From: Mimachlamys varia
Taxonomy: Eukaryota > Mollusca > Bivalvia > Pectinida > Pectinidae
Direction: 5' to 3'
Assembly: GCA_947623455.1 (NCBI GenBank)
Contig: OX392536.1
Location: forward strand, 8,985,282 to 9,049,281
DNA length: 64,000 bases
The notes below the pieces were generated by a model, which saw nothing but the letters and a program-made list of their open reading frames with translations, was not told the DNA's origin and did not search any database. Below are positions 1-13,627 of this stretch, one piece after another. Positions within the stretch are counted from its first letter, which is position 1; each line of letters opens with the position of its first letter. A program made the translations under genes and the position numbers.

Positions 1-881
1 TTTCATCACTCATCATATTTCATCAATCATTACATTTCTCCCTGCGTCATGTTTCATCACCCATTACATTTCATCCCACATCATGTTTCATCACCCATTA
101 CATTTCTCCCCACATCATGTTTCATCACCCATTACATTTCTCCTCACATCATGTTTCATCACCCATTACATTTCTCCCCACATCATGTTTCATCACCCAT
201 TACATTTCTCCCCACATCATGTTTCATCACCCATTACATTTCTCCCCACATCATGTTTCCTCCCTCATTGTCTTTCAACACTCATCGTGTTTCATCACCT
301 ATTACATTTCTCCCCACATCATGTTTCATCACCCATTACATCTCTCCCTATATCATGTTTCATCACCCATTACATTTCTCCTTATATGATGTTTCATCAC
401 CCATTACATTTCTCCCCACATCATGTTTCATCACCAATTACATTTCTCCCTATATCATGTTTCATCACCCATTACATTTCTCCCCACATCATGTTTCATC
501 ACCAATTACATTTCTCCCTATATCATGTTTCATCACCCATTACATTTCTCCTAATATCATGTTTCATCACCCATTACATTTCTCCCTGTATTATGTTTCA
601 TCACCCATTACATTTCTCTCTATATCATGTTTCATCACCCATTACATTTCTCCCTATATCATGTTTCATCACCCATTACATTTCTCCCTATATCATGTTT
701 CATCACCCATTACATTTCTCCCTATATCATGTTTCATCACCCATTACATTTCTCCTAATATCATGTTTCATCACCCATTACATTTCTCCCTATATCATGA
801 TTCATCACCCATTACATCTCTCCTAATATCATGTTTCATCACCCATTACATTTCTCCCTATATCATGATTCATCACCCATT

Positions 882-2581
882 ACATCTCTCCTAATATCAT
901 GTTTCATCACCCATTACATTTCTCCCTATATCATGTTTCATCACCCATTACATTTCATCCCACATCATGTTTCATCACCCATTACATTTCTCCTAATATC
1001 ATGTTTCATCACCCATTACATTTCTCCCTTTATCATGTTTCATCACCCATTACATTTCATCCCACATCATGTTTCATCACCCATTACATTTCTCCCCAAA
1101 TCATGTTTCATCACCCATTACATTTCTCCCCAAATCATGTTTCATCACCCATTACATTTCTCCCTATATCATGTTTCATCACCCATTACATTTCTCCCTA
1201 TATCATGTTTCATCACCCATTACATTTCTCCCCAAATCATGTTTCATCACCCATTACATTTCTCCCCAAATCATGTTTCATCACCCATTACATTTCTCCC
1301 TATATCATGTTTCATCACCCATTACATTTCTCCTTATATCATGTTTCATCACCCATTACATTTCTCCTTATATCATGTTTCATCACCCATTACATTTCTC
1401 CCCACATCATGTTTCATCACCAATTACATTTCTCCCTATATCATGTTTCATCACCCATTACATTTCTCCCTGTATTATGTTTCATCACCCATTACATTTC
1501 TCTCTATATCATGTTTCATCACCCATTACATTTCTCCCTATATCATGTTTCATCACCCATTACATTTCTCCTAATATCATGTTTCATCACCCATTACATT
1601 TCTCCCTATATCATGTTTCATCACCCATTACATTTCTCCCTATATCATGTTTCATCACCCATTACATTTCTCCCCACATCATGTTTCATCACCCATTACA
1701 TTTCTCCCTATATCATGATTCATCACCCATTACATTTCTCCTAATATCATGTTTCATCACCCATTACATTTCTCCCTATATCATGTTTCATCACCCATTA
1801 CATTTCATCCCACATCATGTTTCATCACCCATTACATTTCTCCTAATATCATGTTTCATCACCCATTACATTTCTCCCTTTATCATGTTTCATCACCCAT
1901 TACATTTCATCCCACATCATGTTTCATCACCCATTACATTTCTCCCCAAATCATGTTTCATCACCCATTACATTTCTCCCCAAATCATGTTTCATCACCC
2001 ATTACATTTCTCCCTATATCATGTTTCATCACCCATTACATTTCTCCCTATATCATGTTTCATCACCCATTACATTTCTCCCCAAATCATGTTTCATCAC
2101 CCATTACATTTCTCCCCAAATCATGTTTCATCACCCATTACATTTCTCCCTATATCATGTTTCATCACCCATTACATTTCTCCTTATATCATGTTTCATC
2201 ACCCATTACATTTCTCCTTATATCATGTTTCATCACCCATTACATTTCTCCCCACATCATGTTTCATCACCAATTACATTTCTCCCTATATCATGTTTCA
2301 TCACCCATTACATTTCTCCCTGTATTATGTTTCATCACCCATTACATTTCTCTCTATATCATGTTTCATCACCCATTACATTTCTCCCTATATCATGTTT
2401 CATCACCCATTACATTTCTCCTAATATCATGTTTCATCACCCATTACATTTCTCCCTATATCATGTTTCATCACCCATTACATTTCTCCCTATATCATGT
2501 TTCATCACCCATTACATTTCTCCCCACATCATGTTTCATCACCCATTACATTTCTCCCTATATCATGATTCATCACCCATT
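882..2581. repeat. 850-bp higher-order repeat, two near-identical tandem copies
   Basis: Inside the 34-bp array, 882-1731 and 1732-2581 have the same order of unit variants. The period is 850 bp, or 25 units. I saw no difference when reading the two copies against each other. A third copy starts at 2582 but diverges near 2660. This is a recent amplification on a more diverged background. Confidence 0.85.
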
Positions 2582-5500
2582 ACATTTCTCCTAATATCAT
2601 GTTTCATCACCCATTACATTTCTCCCTATATCATGTTTCATCACCCATTACATTTCTCCCTATATCATGTTTCATCACCCATTACATTTCATCCCACATC
2701 ATGTTTCATCACCCATTACATTTCTCCTTATATCATGTTTCATCACCCATTACATTTCTCCTCACATCATGTTTCATCATTCATTACATTTCTCCCTATA
2801 TCATGTTTCATCACCCATTACATTTCTCCCTATATCATGTTTCATCACCAATTACATTTCTCCCTATATCATGTTTCATCACCCATTACATTTCTCTCTA
2901 TATCATGTTTCATCACCCATTACATTTCTCCCCAAATCATGTTTCATCACCCATTACATTTCTCCCTATATCATGTTTCATCACCCATTACATTTCTCCC
3001 CACGTCATGTTTCCTCCCTCATTATGTTTCATCACTCATCATGTTTCATCACCCATTACATTTCTCCCCACGTCATGTTTCCTCCCTCATTATGTTTCAT
3101 CACTCATCATGTTTCATCACCCATTACATTTCTCCCCACATCATGTTTCATCACCCATTACATTTCTCCCCACATCATGTTTCATCACCCATTACATTTC
3201 TCCCCACATCATGTTTCATCACCCATTACATTTCTCCCCACATCATGTTTCATCACCCATTACATTTCTCCCTATATCATGTTTCATCACCCATTACATT
3301 TCTCCCCAAATCATGTTTCATGAATCATTACATTTCTCCTCACTTCATGTTTCATCATTCATTACATTTCATTACAATTTATATTTCACCTCCCATCATA
3401 TTTCATATTTTTTCCTGTTTCATCACCCATTACATTTAATCCCACATTATGTTTCATCCCCTATTACATTTCATCCTACATCATGTTTCATCACCCATTA
3501 CATTTCATCCCACATTATGTTTCATCCCCTATTACATTTCTCCCCAAATCATATTTCATCACCCATTACATTTCATCCCACATCATGTTTCATCACCCAT
3601 TACATTTCTCCCCAAATCATGTTTCATCACCCATTACATTTCTCCCCAAATCATGTTTCATCACCCATTACATTTCTCCCTATATCATGTTTCATCACCC
3701 ATTACATTTCTCCTCACATCATGTTTCATCATTCATTACATTTCTCCCTATATCATGTTTCATCACCAATTACATTTCTCCCTATATCATGTTTCATCAC
3801 CCATTACATTTCTCTCTATATCATGTTTCATCACCCATTACATTTCTCCCCAAATCATGTTTCATCACCCATTACATTTCTCCCTATATCATGTTTCATC
3901 ACCCATTACATTTCTCCCCACGTCATGTTTCCTCCCTCATTATGTTTCATCACTCATCATGTTTCATCACCCATTACATTTCTCCCCACGTCATGTTTCC
4001 TCCCTCATTATGTTTCATCACTCATCATGTTTCATCACCCATTACATTTCTCCCCACATCATGTTTCATCACCCATTACATTTCTCCCTATATCATGTTT
4101 CATCACCCATTACATTTCTCCCCACATCATGTTTCATCACCCATTACATTTCTCCCCACATCATGTTTCATCACCCATTACATTTCTCCCTATATCATGT
4201 TTCATCACCCATTACATTTCTCCCCACATCATGTTTCATCACCCATTACATTTCTCCTCACATCATGTTTCATCACCCATTACATTTCTCCCCACATCAT
4301 GTTTCATCACCCATTACATTTCTCCCCACATCATGTTTCATCACCCATTACATTTCTCCCCACATCATGTTTCATCACCCATTACATTTCTCCCCACATC
4401 ATGTTTCATCACCCATTACATTTCTCCTCACATCATGTTTCATCACCCATTACATTTCTCCCCACATCATGTTTCATCACCCATTACATTTCTCCCTATA
4501 TCATGTTTCATCACCCATTACATTTCTCCCCACATCATGTTTCATCACCCATTACATTTCTCCCCACATCATGTTTCATCACCCATTACATCTCTCCCTA
4601 TATCATGTTTCATCACCCATTACATTTCTCCCTATATCATGTTTCATCACCCATTACATTTCTCCTTATATCATGTTTCATCACCCATTACATTTCTCCT
4701 TATATCATGTTTCATCACCCATTACATTTCTCCCCACATCATGTTTCATCACCAATTACATTTCTCCCTATATCATGTTTCATCACCCATTACATTTCTC
4801 CCTGTATTATGTTTCATCACCCATTACATTTCTCTCTATATCATGTTTCATCACCCATTACATTTCTCCCTATATCATGTTTCATCACCCATTACATTTC
4901 TCCTAATATCATGTTTCATCACCCATTACATTTCTCCCTATATCATGTTTCATCACCCATTACATTTCTCCCTATATCATGTTTCATCACCCATTACATT
5001 TCTCCCCACATCATGTTTCATCACCCATTACATTTCTCCCTATATCATGATTCATCACCCATTACATTTCTCCTAATATCATGTTTCATCACCCATTACA
5101 TTTCTCCCTATATCATGTTTCATCACCCATTACATTTCTCCCTATATCATGTTTCATCACCCATTACATTTCATCCCACATCATGTTTCATCACCCATTA
5201 CATTTCTCCTTATATCATGTTTCATCACCCATTACATTTCTCCTCACATCATGTTTCATCATTCATTACATTTCTCCCTATATCATGTTTCATCACCCAT
5301 TACATTTCTCCCTATATCATGTTTCATCACCAATTACATTTCTCCCTATATCATGTTTCATCACCCATTACATTTCTCTCTATATCATGTTTCATCACCC
5401 ATTACATTTCTCCCCAAATCATGTTTCATCACCCATTACATTTCTCCCTATATCATGTTTCATCACCCATTACATTTCTCCCCACGTCATGTTTCCTCCC

Positions 5501-6060
5501 TCATTATGTTTCATCACTCATCATGTTTCATCACCCATTACATTTCTCCCCACGTCATGTTTCCTCCCTCATTATGTTTCATCACTCATCATGTTTCATC
5601 ACCCATTACATTTCTCCCCACATCATGTTTCATCACCCATTACATTTCTCCCCACATCATGTTTCATCACCCATTACATTTCTCCCCACATCATGTTTCA
5701 TCACCCATTACATTTCTCCCCACATCATGTTTCATCACCCATTACATTTCTCCCTATATCATGTTTCATCACCCATTACATTTCTCCCCAAATCATGTTT
5801 CATGAATCATTACATTTCTCCTCACTTCATGTTTCATCATTCATTACATTTCATTACAATTTATATTTCACCTCCCATCATATTTCATATTTTTTCCTGT
5901 TTCATCACCCATTACATTTAATCCCACATTATGTTTCATCCCCTATTACATTTCATCCTACATCATGTTTCATCACCCATTACATTTCATCCCACATTAT
6001 GTTTCATCCCCTATTACATTTCTCCCCAAATCATATTTCATCACCCATTACATTTCATCC
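2118..6060. repeat. Large segmental duplication inside the 34-bp array, offset 2,482 bp
   Basis: About 2118-3578 reappears at about 4600-6060 with an offset of 2,482 bp (73 units). The copies share the unusual block that breaks the unit pattern at about 3355-3430 and 5837-5912. They diverge at about 3579/6061, where one has CCCACATCATG and the other CCTCAACGTG. The odd block occurs a third time at about 7090-7165. Confidence 0.8.
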
Positions 6061-8836
6061 CTCAACGTGTTTCATCACCCATTACATTTCATCCCACATC
6101 ATATTTCATCACCCATTACAGTTCTCCCCAAATCATGTTTTATCACCCATTACATTTCATCCCACATCATATTTCATCACCCATTACATTTCTCCCCACA
6201 TCATGTTTCATCACCCATTACATTTCTCCCTATATCATGTTTCATCACCCATTACATCTCTCCCTATATCATGTTTCATCACCCATTACATTTCTCCCTA
6301 TATCATGTTTCATCACCCATTACATACCCCCCACATATGTTTCATCACCCATTACATCTCTCCCTATATCATGTTTCATCACCCATTACATTTCTCCCTA
6401 TATCATGTTTCATCACTCATCGTGTTCCATTACCCATTACATTTCTCCCCACATCATGTTTCATCACCCATTACATTTCTCCCCACATCATATTTCATCA
6501 ATCGTTACATTTCATCCCACATCATGTTTCATCACCCATTACATTTCATCCAACATCATGTTTCATCACCCATTACATTTCTCCCCACATCATGTTTCCT
6601 CCTTCATCGTGTTTCATCACCTATTACATTTCATCCCACATCATGTTTCATTTTACATTACATTTCTTCCTATATCATGTTTCATCACCCATTACATTTC
6701 TCCTCACATCATGTTTCATCACCCATTACATTTCTCCTCGCATCATGTTTCATCACCCATTACATTTCTCCTTATATGATGTTTCATCACCCATTACATT
6801 TCTCCTTATATGATGTTTCATCACCTATTACATTTCATCCAACATTATGTTTCATCACCCTTTACATTTCTCCCTATATCATGTTTCATCACCCATTACA
6901 TTTCTCCCCACATCATGTTTCATCACCCATTACATTTCATCCCACATCATGTTTCATCACCCATTACATTTCTCCCACATTGTGTTTCATCACGCATTAT
7001 ATTTAATCCCACATCATGTTTCATCACCCATTACATTTTTCCCTATATCATGTTTCATCACCCATTACATTTCTCCTCACTTCATGTTTCATCATTCATT
7101 ACATTTCATTACAATTTATATTTCACCTCCCATCATATTTCATATTTTTTCCTGTTTCATCACCCATTACATTTCATCCAACATTATGTTTCATCACCCA
7201 TTACATTTCTCCCGAAATCATGTTTCATCACCCATTACATTTCATCCTACATCATGTTTCATCACCCATTACATTTCTCCCCAAATCATGTTTCATCACC
7301 CATTACATTTCATCCTACATCATGTTTCATCACCCATTACATTTCTCCCCAAATCATGTTTCATCACCCATTACATTTCATCCCACATCATGTTTCATCA
7401 CCAATTACATTTTATCCCATATCATGTTACATCACCCATTACATTTCATCCCACATCATGTTTCATCACCAATTACATTTCATCCCACATCATGTTTCAT
7501 CACCCATTACATTTCATCCCACATCATGTTTCATCACCCATTACATTTCATCCCACATCATGTTTCATCACCCATTACATTTCATCCCACATCATGTTAC
7601 ATCACCCATTACATTTCTCCCCACATCATGTTTCATCACCCATTACATTTCATCCCACATCATGTTTCATCACCCATTACATTTCTACCCACATCATGTT
7701 TCATCATCCATTACATTTCATCCCACGTCATGTTTCCTCCCTCATTGTGTTTCATCACTCATCATATTTCATCACCCATTACATCTCTCCCTATATCATG
7801 TTTCATCATCCATTACATTTCATCCCGCAACGTGTTTCATCACCCATTACATTTCAGCCCACATCATGTTTCATCCCCCATTACATTTCATCCCGAAACG
7901 TGTTTCATCACCCATTACATTTCATCCCACATCATGTTTCGTCACCCATTACATTTCTCCCCACATCATGTTTCATCACCCATTACATTTCATCCCGCAA
8001 CGTGTTTCATCACCCATTACATTTCATCCCGCAACGTGTTTCATCACCCATTACATTTCATCCAGCAACGTGTTTCATCACTCATTGTGTTTCATCACCC
8101 ATTACATTTCTCCCCACATCAAGTTTCATCATCCATTACATTTCATCCCACATCATATTTCATCACCCATTACATTTCTCCCCACATCATGTTTCATCAA
8201 TCATTACATTTCTCCCCAAATCATGTTTCATCACCCATTATATTTCATCCCACATCATATTTCATCACCCATTACATTTCATCCTACATCATGTTTCATC
8301 GCCCATTACATTTCTCCCCACATCATGTTTCATTGCCCATTACATTTCATCCTACATCATGTTTCATCACCCATTACATTTCTCCCCACATCATGTTTCA
8401 TCACCCATTACATTTCTCCCCACATCATGTTTCATCACCCATTACATTTCATCCCATATCATTTTTAATCACCCATTACAAGTTTCTTCCTACATCATGT
8501 TTCATCAATCGTTACATTTCTCCCCACATCATGTTTCATCACCCATTACATTTCATCCCACATCATGTTTCATCACCCATTACATTTCTCCCCACATTAT
8601 GTTTCATCACCCATTACATTTCATCCCATATCATTTTTAATCACCCATTACAAGTTTCTTCCTACATCATGTTTCATCAATCGTTACATTTCTCCCACAT
8701 TGTGTTTCATTAATCATTACATTTCATCCCAAATCATGTTTCATCACTCATCATGTTTCATCACTTAAAATGTTTCATTAATAATTACATTTCAACTCAA
8801 TTCATATTTTGTTACTGATCATATTTCACCAACAAT

Positions 8837-9246
8837 TGACAGATGAGTTCTACTGTTGTATCTGATTTCATTGACCTTGGATGACCTCCCAAAAATTTTT
8901 ATATTGTATCAGTTTGTCCTTGTTGGTCACCTGTTGTCACTTTATCCTATTGTTTGTTTCATACCCTAAACTTTTTTTGTAACACAAGTATTTAAGTACT
9001 TTGTTGAAAAAAATCTGGCCCATTCTCCTGTTTTAACTCTTATAGCTGGTATTTTATGCTTTTAAGAGGATCTATGATAAGTAAGACTGTTTTAACATGT
9101 ATATATTGTATTACAACTTGTTTGTAAGACACAGAATTTAAACATATTTATTGAACCTGATAGTAAAAAGCATTTTATTTCATGTATCAATAATAATTAA
9201 TACTACACTTCTACATTATGTAATATGATATTTTTCTTATACAAAT
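8837..9246. other. AT-rich unique spacer, no gene seen
   Basis: This stretch separates the 34-bp and 33-bp arrays. I see no open frame with coding character, no splice-bounded exon and no RNA gene. Confidence 0.6.
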
Positions 9247-10160
9247 ATGTGACCCAGCCACTCATACTATAACTCAAGTTACGTCTCTCAATAAAATAAC
9301 TCAAGCCAAGTCGGACCCCCTCCATACAATAACTCTGGCCAAGTCGCACCCCTCCATACAATAACTCTGGCCAAGTTGCACCCCTCCATACAATAACTTG
9401 GCCCAAGTCGCACCCCTCTATACAATAACAGGCCAAGTCACACCCCTCTATACAATAACTTGGCCCAAGTTGCACCCCTCCATACAATAACTTGGCCCAA
9501 GTCACATCCCTCCATACAATAACTTGGCCCAAGTCACACCCCTCTATTCAATAACTTGGCCCAAGTCACACTCCTCCATACAATAACTCGGGGCCAAGTC
9601 GCAACCCTCTATACAAAAACTTGGCCCAAATCGCAACCCGCTATACAATAACTTGGCCGAAGTCGCAACCCTCTATACAATAACTTGGCCCAAGTCACAC
9701 CCCTCCTTACAATAACTTGGGCCAAGTCACAACCCCTCCATACAATAACTCGGGGCCAAGTCACACCCCTCCATACAATAACTTGGGCCAAGTCGCACCC
9801 CTCTATACAATAACTTGGGCCAAGTCACAACCCTCTATACAAAAACTTGGCACAAGTCACACCCCTCCTTACAATAACTTGGGCCAAGTCACAACCCCTC
9901 CATACAATAACTCGGGGCCAAGTCACACCCCTCCATACAATAACTTGGGCCAAGTCGCACCCCTCTATACAATAACTTGGGCCAAGTCACAACCCTCTAT
10001 ACAAAAACTTGGCCCAAATCGCAACCCGCTATACAATAACTTGGCCAAAGTCGCAACCCTCTATACAATAACTTGGCACAAGTCACACCCCTCCATACAA
10101 TAACTCGGGGCCAAGTTGCACCCCTCCATACAATAACTTGGGCCAAGTCACTTCCCTCAA
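9247..10160. repeat. 33-bp minisatellite, about 28 units
   Basis: The core is ATAACTTGGCCCAAGTCACA followed by CCCCTCCATACA, with units of 31-34 bp. A four-unit block at about 9714-9850 recurs at 9876-10012 (offset 162 bp). The first unit (9247-9280) and the last (10140-10160) are degenerate. Open frames on both strands come from the unit and are not treated as coding. Confidence 0.93.
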
Positions 10161-11373
10161 CATAGAAACCAAGACCAGTTACTTTCATCAGTAAATCAGA
10201 ATTACCGGTATGTTTGATTTTCTATGAATATTTGCAGTATCAATAGTTTCATAATTGATTTTCTTGGCCTGTTATGAATGTTTCAGATGCAATACAAAAT
10301 TTGCTTTACCTTCACATTGGTATATTTTGCTCGATTCCATTATACATGAGATTGAAGATGTAGTCATGAATTATATAAGTGATGTAATTTTCAGGTACAT
10401 CAGCTATTGTTTTCTGCTTGTTCAATATACATTTTTACTTTGATGAAAATCACTGTAGCATTTTACTGGCAACAGATCTGATACATAAAAATAAACATCT
10501 CAAAAATTCCAGGAAGTTGTTTTATGTGATTGTTTATATTCTTAACAGGAGACTCTGATGTATGATAGAGCATACAAACGGTGCTGCCATTTCGGCGCTA
10601 ACAGCTGGCATTCTACAATTTCTAGCACTACTCAACCAAGTACTTATTTACAGCTGAGTAGACTGGAACAAGCAGAGTAAAGTATCTTGCTCAAGGATAC
10701 AACACAAGTGTCGTAACCGGGACTCGAACTCGCAACCCTCCGCCTTTATACCACTTTAAAGTTACAAATGTGAGGATAATACCAGGAAAACTTTAAAGAC
10801 AAAAGTGGGATATTGGCAAGTTTAAAGCCTGCCCATGTGTCTATCATAGATGTATAGATTACAAATACTTAGAATCTTACGTATTTGGAAGTCAGATTTT
10901 AACTTATTCACGCTTGGAATTTCATAATGAACTATTCCAACCTTTAAATTGGAAGAATCCAAGTGTCTTCCCGGGTGAATGAGTAAAGGAACTGTACTGA
11001 GTAATATTGCACGAGGAAATTAAAGGTAGTTAAAAATATACAATGGACACAACAGATATCATTTTGTCGCATTTGTGTCCCTAGGTCAAGGCCACAGAGG
11101 CAAATCCTCCTTTCTACCGGGGGTTTCCACTTATTGATACATTCTGTTCACATATCCCCGATCTGCAGTCACGACAGAAGAAGTAATTTTCCTTGTCTGA
11201 ATTCTCAGTAAAGAGGGGTACTGCTATTATTTTCACCTACATGTATGCTAGATTGTGTTTCCAGTATAATGGTGGAATCCTTTCTGGGTTTTCTTTGAAC
11301 ATTATTTTATAATAAGGTGACCCTATAAAGTTGGAAGATAAATATCTGTAGCCTAATGTATGAAGCTGAAACA
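10161..11373. other. Unique sequence without a recognisable gene
   Basis: Apart from the SINE-like segment at 10610-10757, I find nothing I can name here. A 62-codon frame at 10255-10443 has no recognisable domain and ordinary AT-rich composition. Confidence 0.55.
10610..10757 (-). mobile_element. SINE-like dispersed element fragment
   Basis: On the minus strand the segment holds a good RNA polymerase III B-box match, GTTCGAGTCCC (plus strand GGGACTCGAAC near 10720). It lies next to the motif CTTGCTCAAGGATACAACAC on the plus strand at about 10689. From memory, a TTGCTCAAGGACACAAC motif beside a B-box is common in dispersed elements of marine invertebrates and fish. I see no complete tRNA cloverleaf, so I call an element fragment and not a tRNA gene. 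Confidence 0.45.
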
Positions 11374-11788
11374 TTAAATGCCCAATAAACGTAACTTTTG
11401 GCAAAACTTGAAGCGAAAATCAAGCCTAATAACTTATTATATTTAAAGATTTAGTTAAGATTAACTGATATCAGCAATATTCAAGATGAATTCTTACGCG
11501 GTTACCGGTACAGCAGCAGTTGAAACCTGGTATTTGTAAACACACGTCCATTTTGAACTGTCTTCTAACTTCGGTTTGTTGTTGAAGTGGGCCCCACCTG
11601 AATTATTTTCAATTCTTTGGGATTTATTGTCAAGAGTTTCTTGTTAGTTACCGCTCAAGTTTACTTCGTTTTAGGTTTATTTTTGCATGGTTATCAATTG
11701 GATTTTTTTAATTTTTTTTTGCAGAATTTTTCAGAATCACGAAAAATTTCCTGAAGTTACTGTACGTACATGTATATAGGGCCTTTAA
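11374..11788 (+). mobile_element. TTAA-MITE family, copy 1 (full length)
   Basis: This is a roughly 415 bp non-autonomous element. It begins TTAAATGCCCAATAAACGTA and ends with TATAGGGCCTTTAA, so the ends are imperfect inverted repeats with TTAA at each border. The interior shares the family landmarks GTGGGCCCCACCTGAATTAT and TTTTTGCATGGTTATCAA. It carries no coding frame. TTAA targets are typical of piggyBac and Kolobok transposons; which one mobilised this family is not shown. Confidence 0.8.
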
Positions 11789-11849
11789 CTATGAAGGGAT
11801 ATTGTTACACATATATCAAACTAATATAACTATATATAAAAGTACCTAA

Positions 11850-12000
11850 GCGTCAACAAATCCCTAATCCTTACACCATTTCGATTAAAGTAGGGACAAA
11901 CTATGAACAAATGAGTGGTTTACATCGGGATCATCGTAAAAGTACAAGAGAATACGACCAGGTGTCCGGAAGAGTAAGCGTCTTCATATCATATAAGACT
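11850..12000 (+). mobile_element. SINE family B fragment
   Basis: The segment carries the family body motif AAGTACAAGAGAATACGACC followed by GTGTCCGGAAGAGTAAGCGTC. The same body occurs at about 14955, 22140, 25040, 26225, 28435 and 52290. The tRNA-like head is missing here. Confidence 0.6.
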
Positions 12001-12340
12001 GCAGAATGAGAATTAGCGCTACAAGAAATTTACTAAATACAGGCAAACCTGTCTATAAAGGACAGCAAAAGTTTCCTTTACAGACAGGTGTCCTTAATAC
12101 AGAGGTTAATTATAGGTCCGTGCCTAGCACCAGTGAGTTTAATCGGTCAACTTTTCAATTAATTCAAATAAGCCAATTAGTATTACAAGAACAAATCACC
12201 AAAGAAACATGTTTTTTCGTTCCCCGATCCGATTGGGTAGTTTGAGTTTGCTACTTTTAGTGGAAAAAGTGGAAAACCTTAAAGGCCAAATATTTACATT
12301 TGCTCTGCATTGCCACTACTGTATATAACACTACCAAGAC

Positions 12341-12611
12341 CAGTTCCGTGTTATGAGAGCATAACACTGGAGTGGTCATTATGACGTCATTACGATGTGA
12401 TGTCATAATCATAAAGTTGGAAATGGCCGGCCGATACTGGCTGTTCGCTGTTCCATTTATTAAAAATCTACCTTAAATTTTCAGAACAAATGTAGAATAT
12501 AAATATGAATTTATTATCAAAACCAATGGAAAAATGTAAAAATAAGTATTTAACGCGTTATTCATTTTGTCTGCATCCTGTTCCGTGTTATAGGACCATA
12601 ACACGGAACAG
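12341..12611. mobile_element. Small element bounded by two related hairpins
   Basis: The right end is a perfect 14-bp stem with a 6-nt loop: CTGTTCCGTGTTAT at 12578-12591 pairs with 12598-12611. The left end (12341-12370) is a less perfect hairpin with the same core, TTCCGTGTTAT...ATAACAC. The interior is AT-rich and non-coding. The paired hairpins suggest a small foldback element of about 270 bp. No target duplication is evident. Confidence 0.45.
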
Positions 12612-12626
12612 AATGATGTTTAATCC

Positions 12627-13003
12627 TTAAATATACGTAACTTCAGGAAATTTTCCGTGACTCTGAAAAAAATCTCCCGTTGATAACCATACAAAAATAA
12701 GCATCCAACGAAGTAAACCTGAACGGTAACTAACAAGAAACTCTTGACAGAAAAATCCAAAGAATTGAAAATAATTCAGGTGGGGCCCACTTCAACAACA
12801 AGCCGAAGTTAGAAGACAGTTCAAAATGGACGCGTGTTTACAAATACCGAGTTTCAACTGCTACTGTACCGTTAACCGCGTAAGAATTCATCTTGAATAT
12901 TGCTGACATCAGTTAATCTTAGCTAAATCTATAAATATAATAAGTTATTAGGCTTGATGTTCGCTTCCAGTATTGCCGAAAGTTACGTATATTGGGCCTT
13001 TAA
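12627..13003 (-). mobile_element. TTAA-MITE family, copy 2 (inverted)
   Basis: Same family as the copy at 11374-11788 but in the opposite orientation. The left terminus reads TTAAATATACGTAACTTCAG and lacks the AGGCCCA heptamer. The right terminus is intact (TATTGGGCCTTTAA). The interior landmark GTGGGGCCCACTTCAACAAC is present. Copies 1 and 2 form a large inverted pair about 840 bp apart. Confidence 0.8.
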
Positions 13004-13194
13004 AGGTATATTCTGTTGAGTGTATAAGGGTAGATAACTCCGTTTCCCTTGGTCGGTTTGTTCGCTTAGAAAGTTGTTATTTTATTGTGTGGTGCACATT
13101 TTGAGAATAGACTTTTATAATCAATAGTGTGCGTTTTCTTCTATGTTCGTATTATCAGTAGCATTGTCTATGTTTATTTATCGTTATTGTAAGC

Positions 13195-13530
13195 AATGTT
13201 AGGACGAAACAGCTGTATGGAACAGTTTAATTCACTATTTAATTGGTTCGACTTTATCTTATTCGAAATTATATGGCGATATTTTCGTGTGTCTTTTGTA
13301 CAGTAGGAGGTAGACAATGTTGGTGGACTTTTAAAATCGCTTCCTAGTTTTCACATTTTATGCCCCTGCTTAGGATCATTGACGAGTCCTAGAAGGACGA
13401 ACCAGCTGTTTGGTGCAGTTTTGTTCATTGCTTGGCTGAACTCTATCTTAGTCTAGATTATAATAGTTCAATATCCCTATCTTTTGTAAAATCCTTAGAG
13501 ATCGTTAGTGGTAGACGCTGCCGGTGGACT
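13195..13530. repeat. Two diverged copies of a module of about 135 bp
   Basis: About 13195-13330 and 13390-13530 can be aligned by eye. Shared landmarks are AGGACGAAaCAGCTGTATGG-like, TTTATCTTATT-like and GTAGACaaTGttGGTGGACT-like segments. A third, more diverged copy lies at about 14768-14900. There is no coding frame. They may be remnants of a transposable element that I do not recognise. Confidence 0.5.
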
Positions 13531-13627
13531 CTGAATTCCTCAAGGTTTGACGCAACCTTCATGCTTTATTCAATTTTAAGAAATTCGAATAGTGGCTAGA
13601 TTCAGAATATACGTGCATTATACTCTT

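Larger units (their letters stand above)
1..8836. repeat. 34-bp satellite array, about 258 units, open at the left edge
   Basis: The unit is 34 bp with core CATCATGTTTCATCACCCAT followed by TACATTTCTCCCCA. Variants replace CCCACA by CTATAT, CAAAT or TTATAT. The array is already running at base 1, so its true length is unknown. Units decay from about 8740 and the last recognisable one ends near 8836. The unit has no stop codon in any plus-strand frame and 34 is not a multiple of three, so all three plus frames stay open for hundreds of codons. I read this as a satellite and not a gene. Confidence 0.97.

Noticed and set aside
49..8713. Overlapping open frames of 90-825 codons in all plus frames (repeating PHHVSSPITF-like peptides)
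   Set aside because: The 34-bp unit has no stop codon in any plus frame, and 34 is not a multiple of three, so each frame cycles through the others. There is no promoter, splice or composition evidence for coding.
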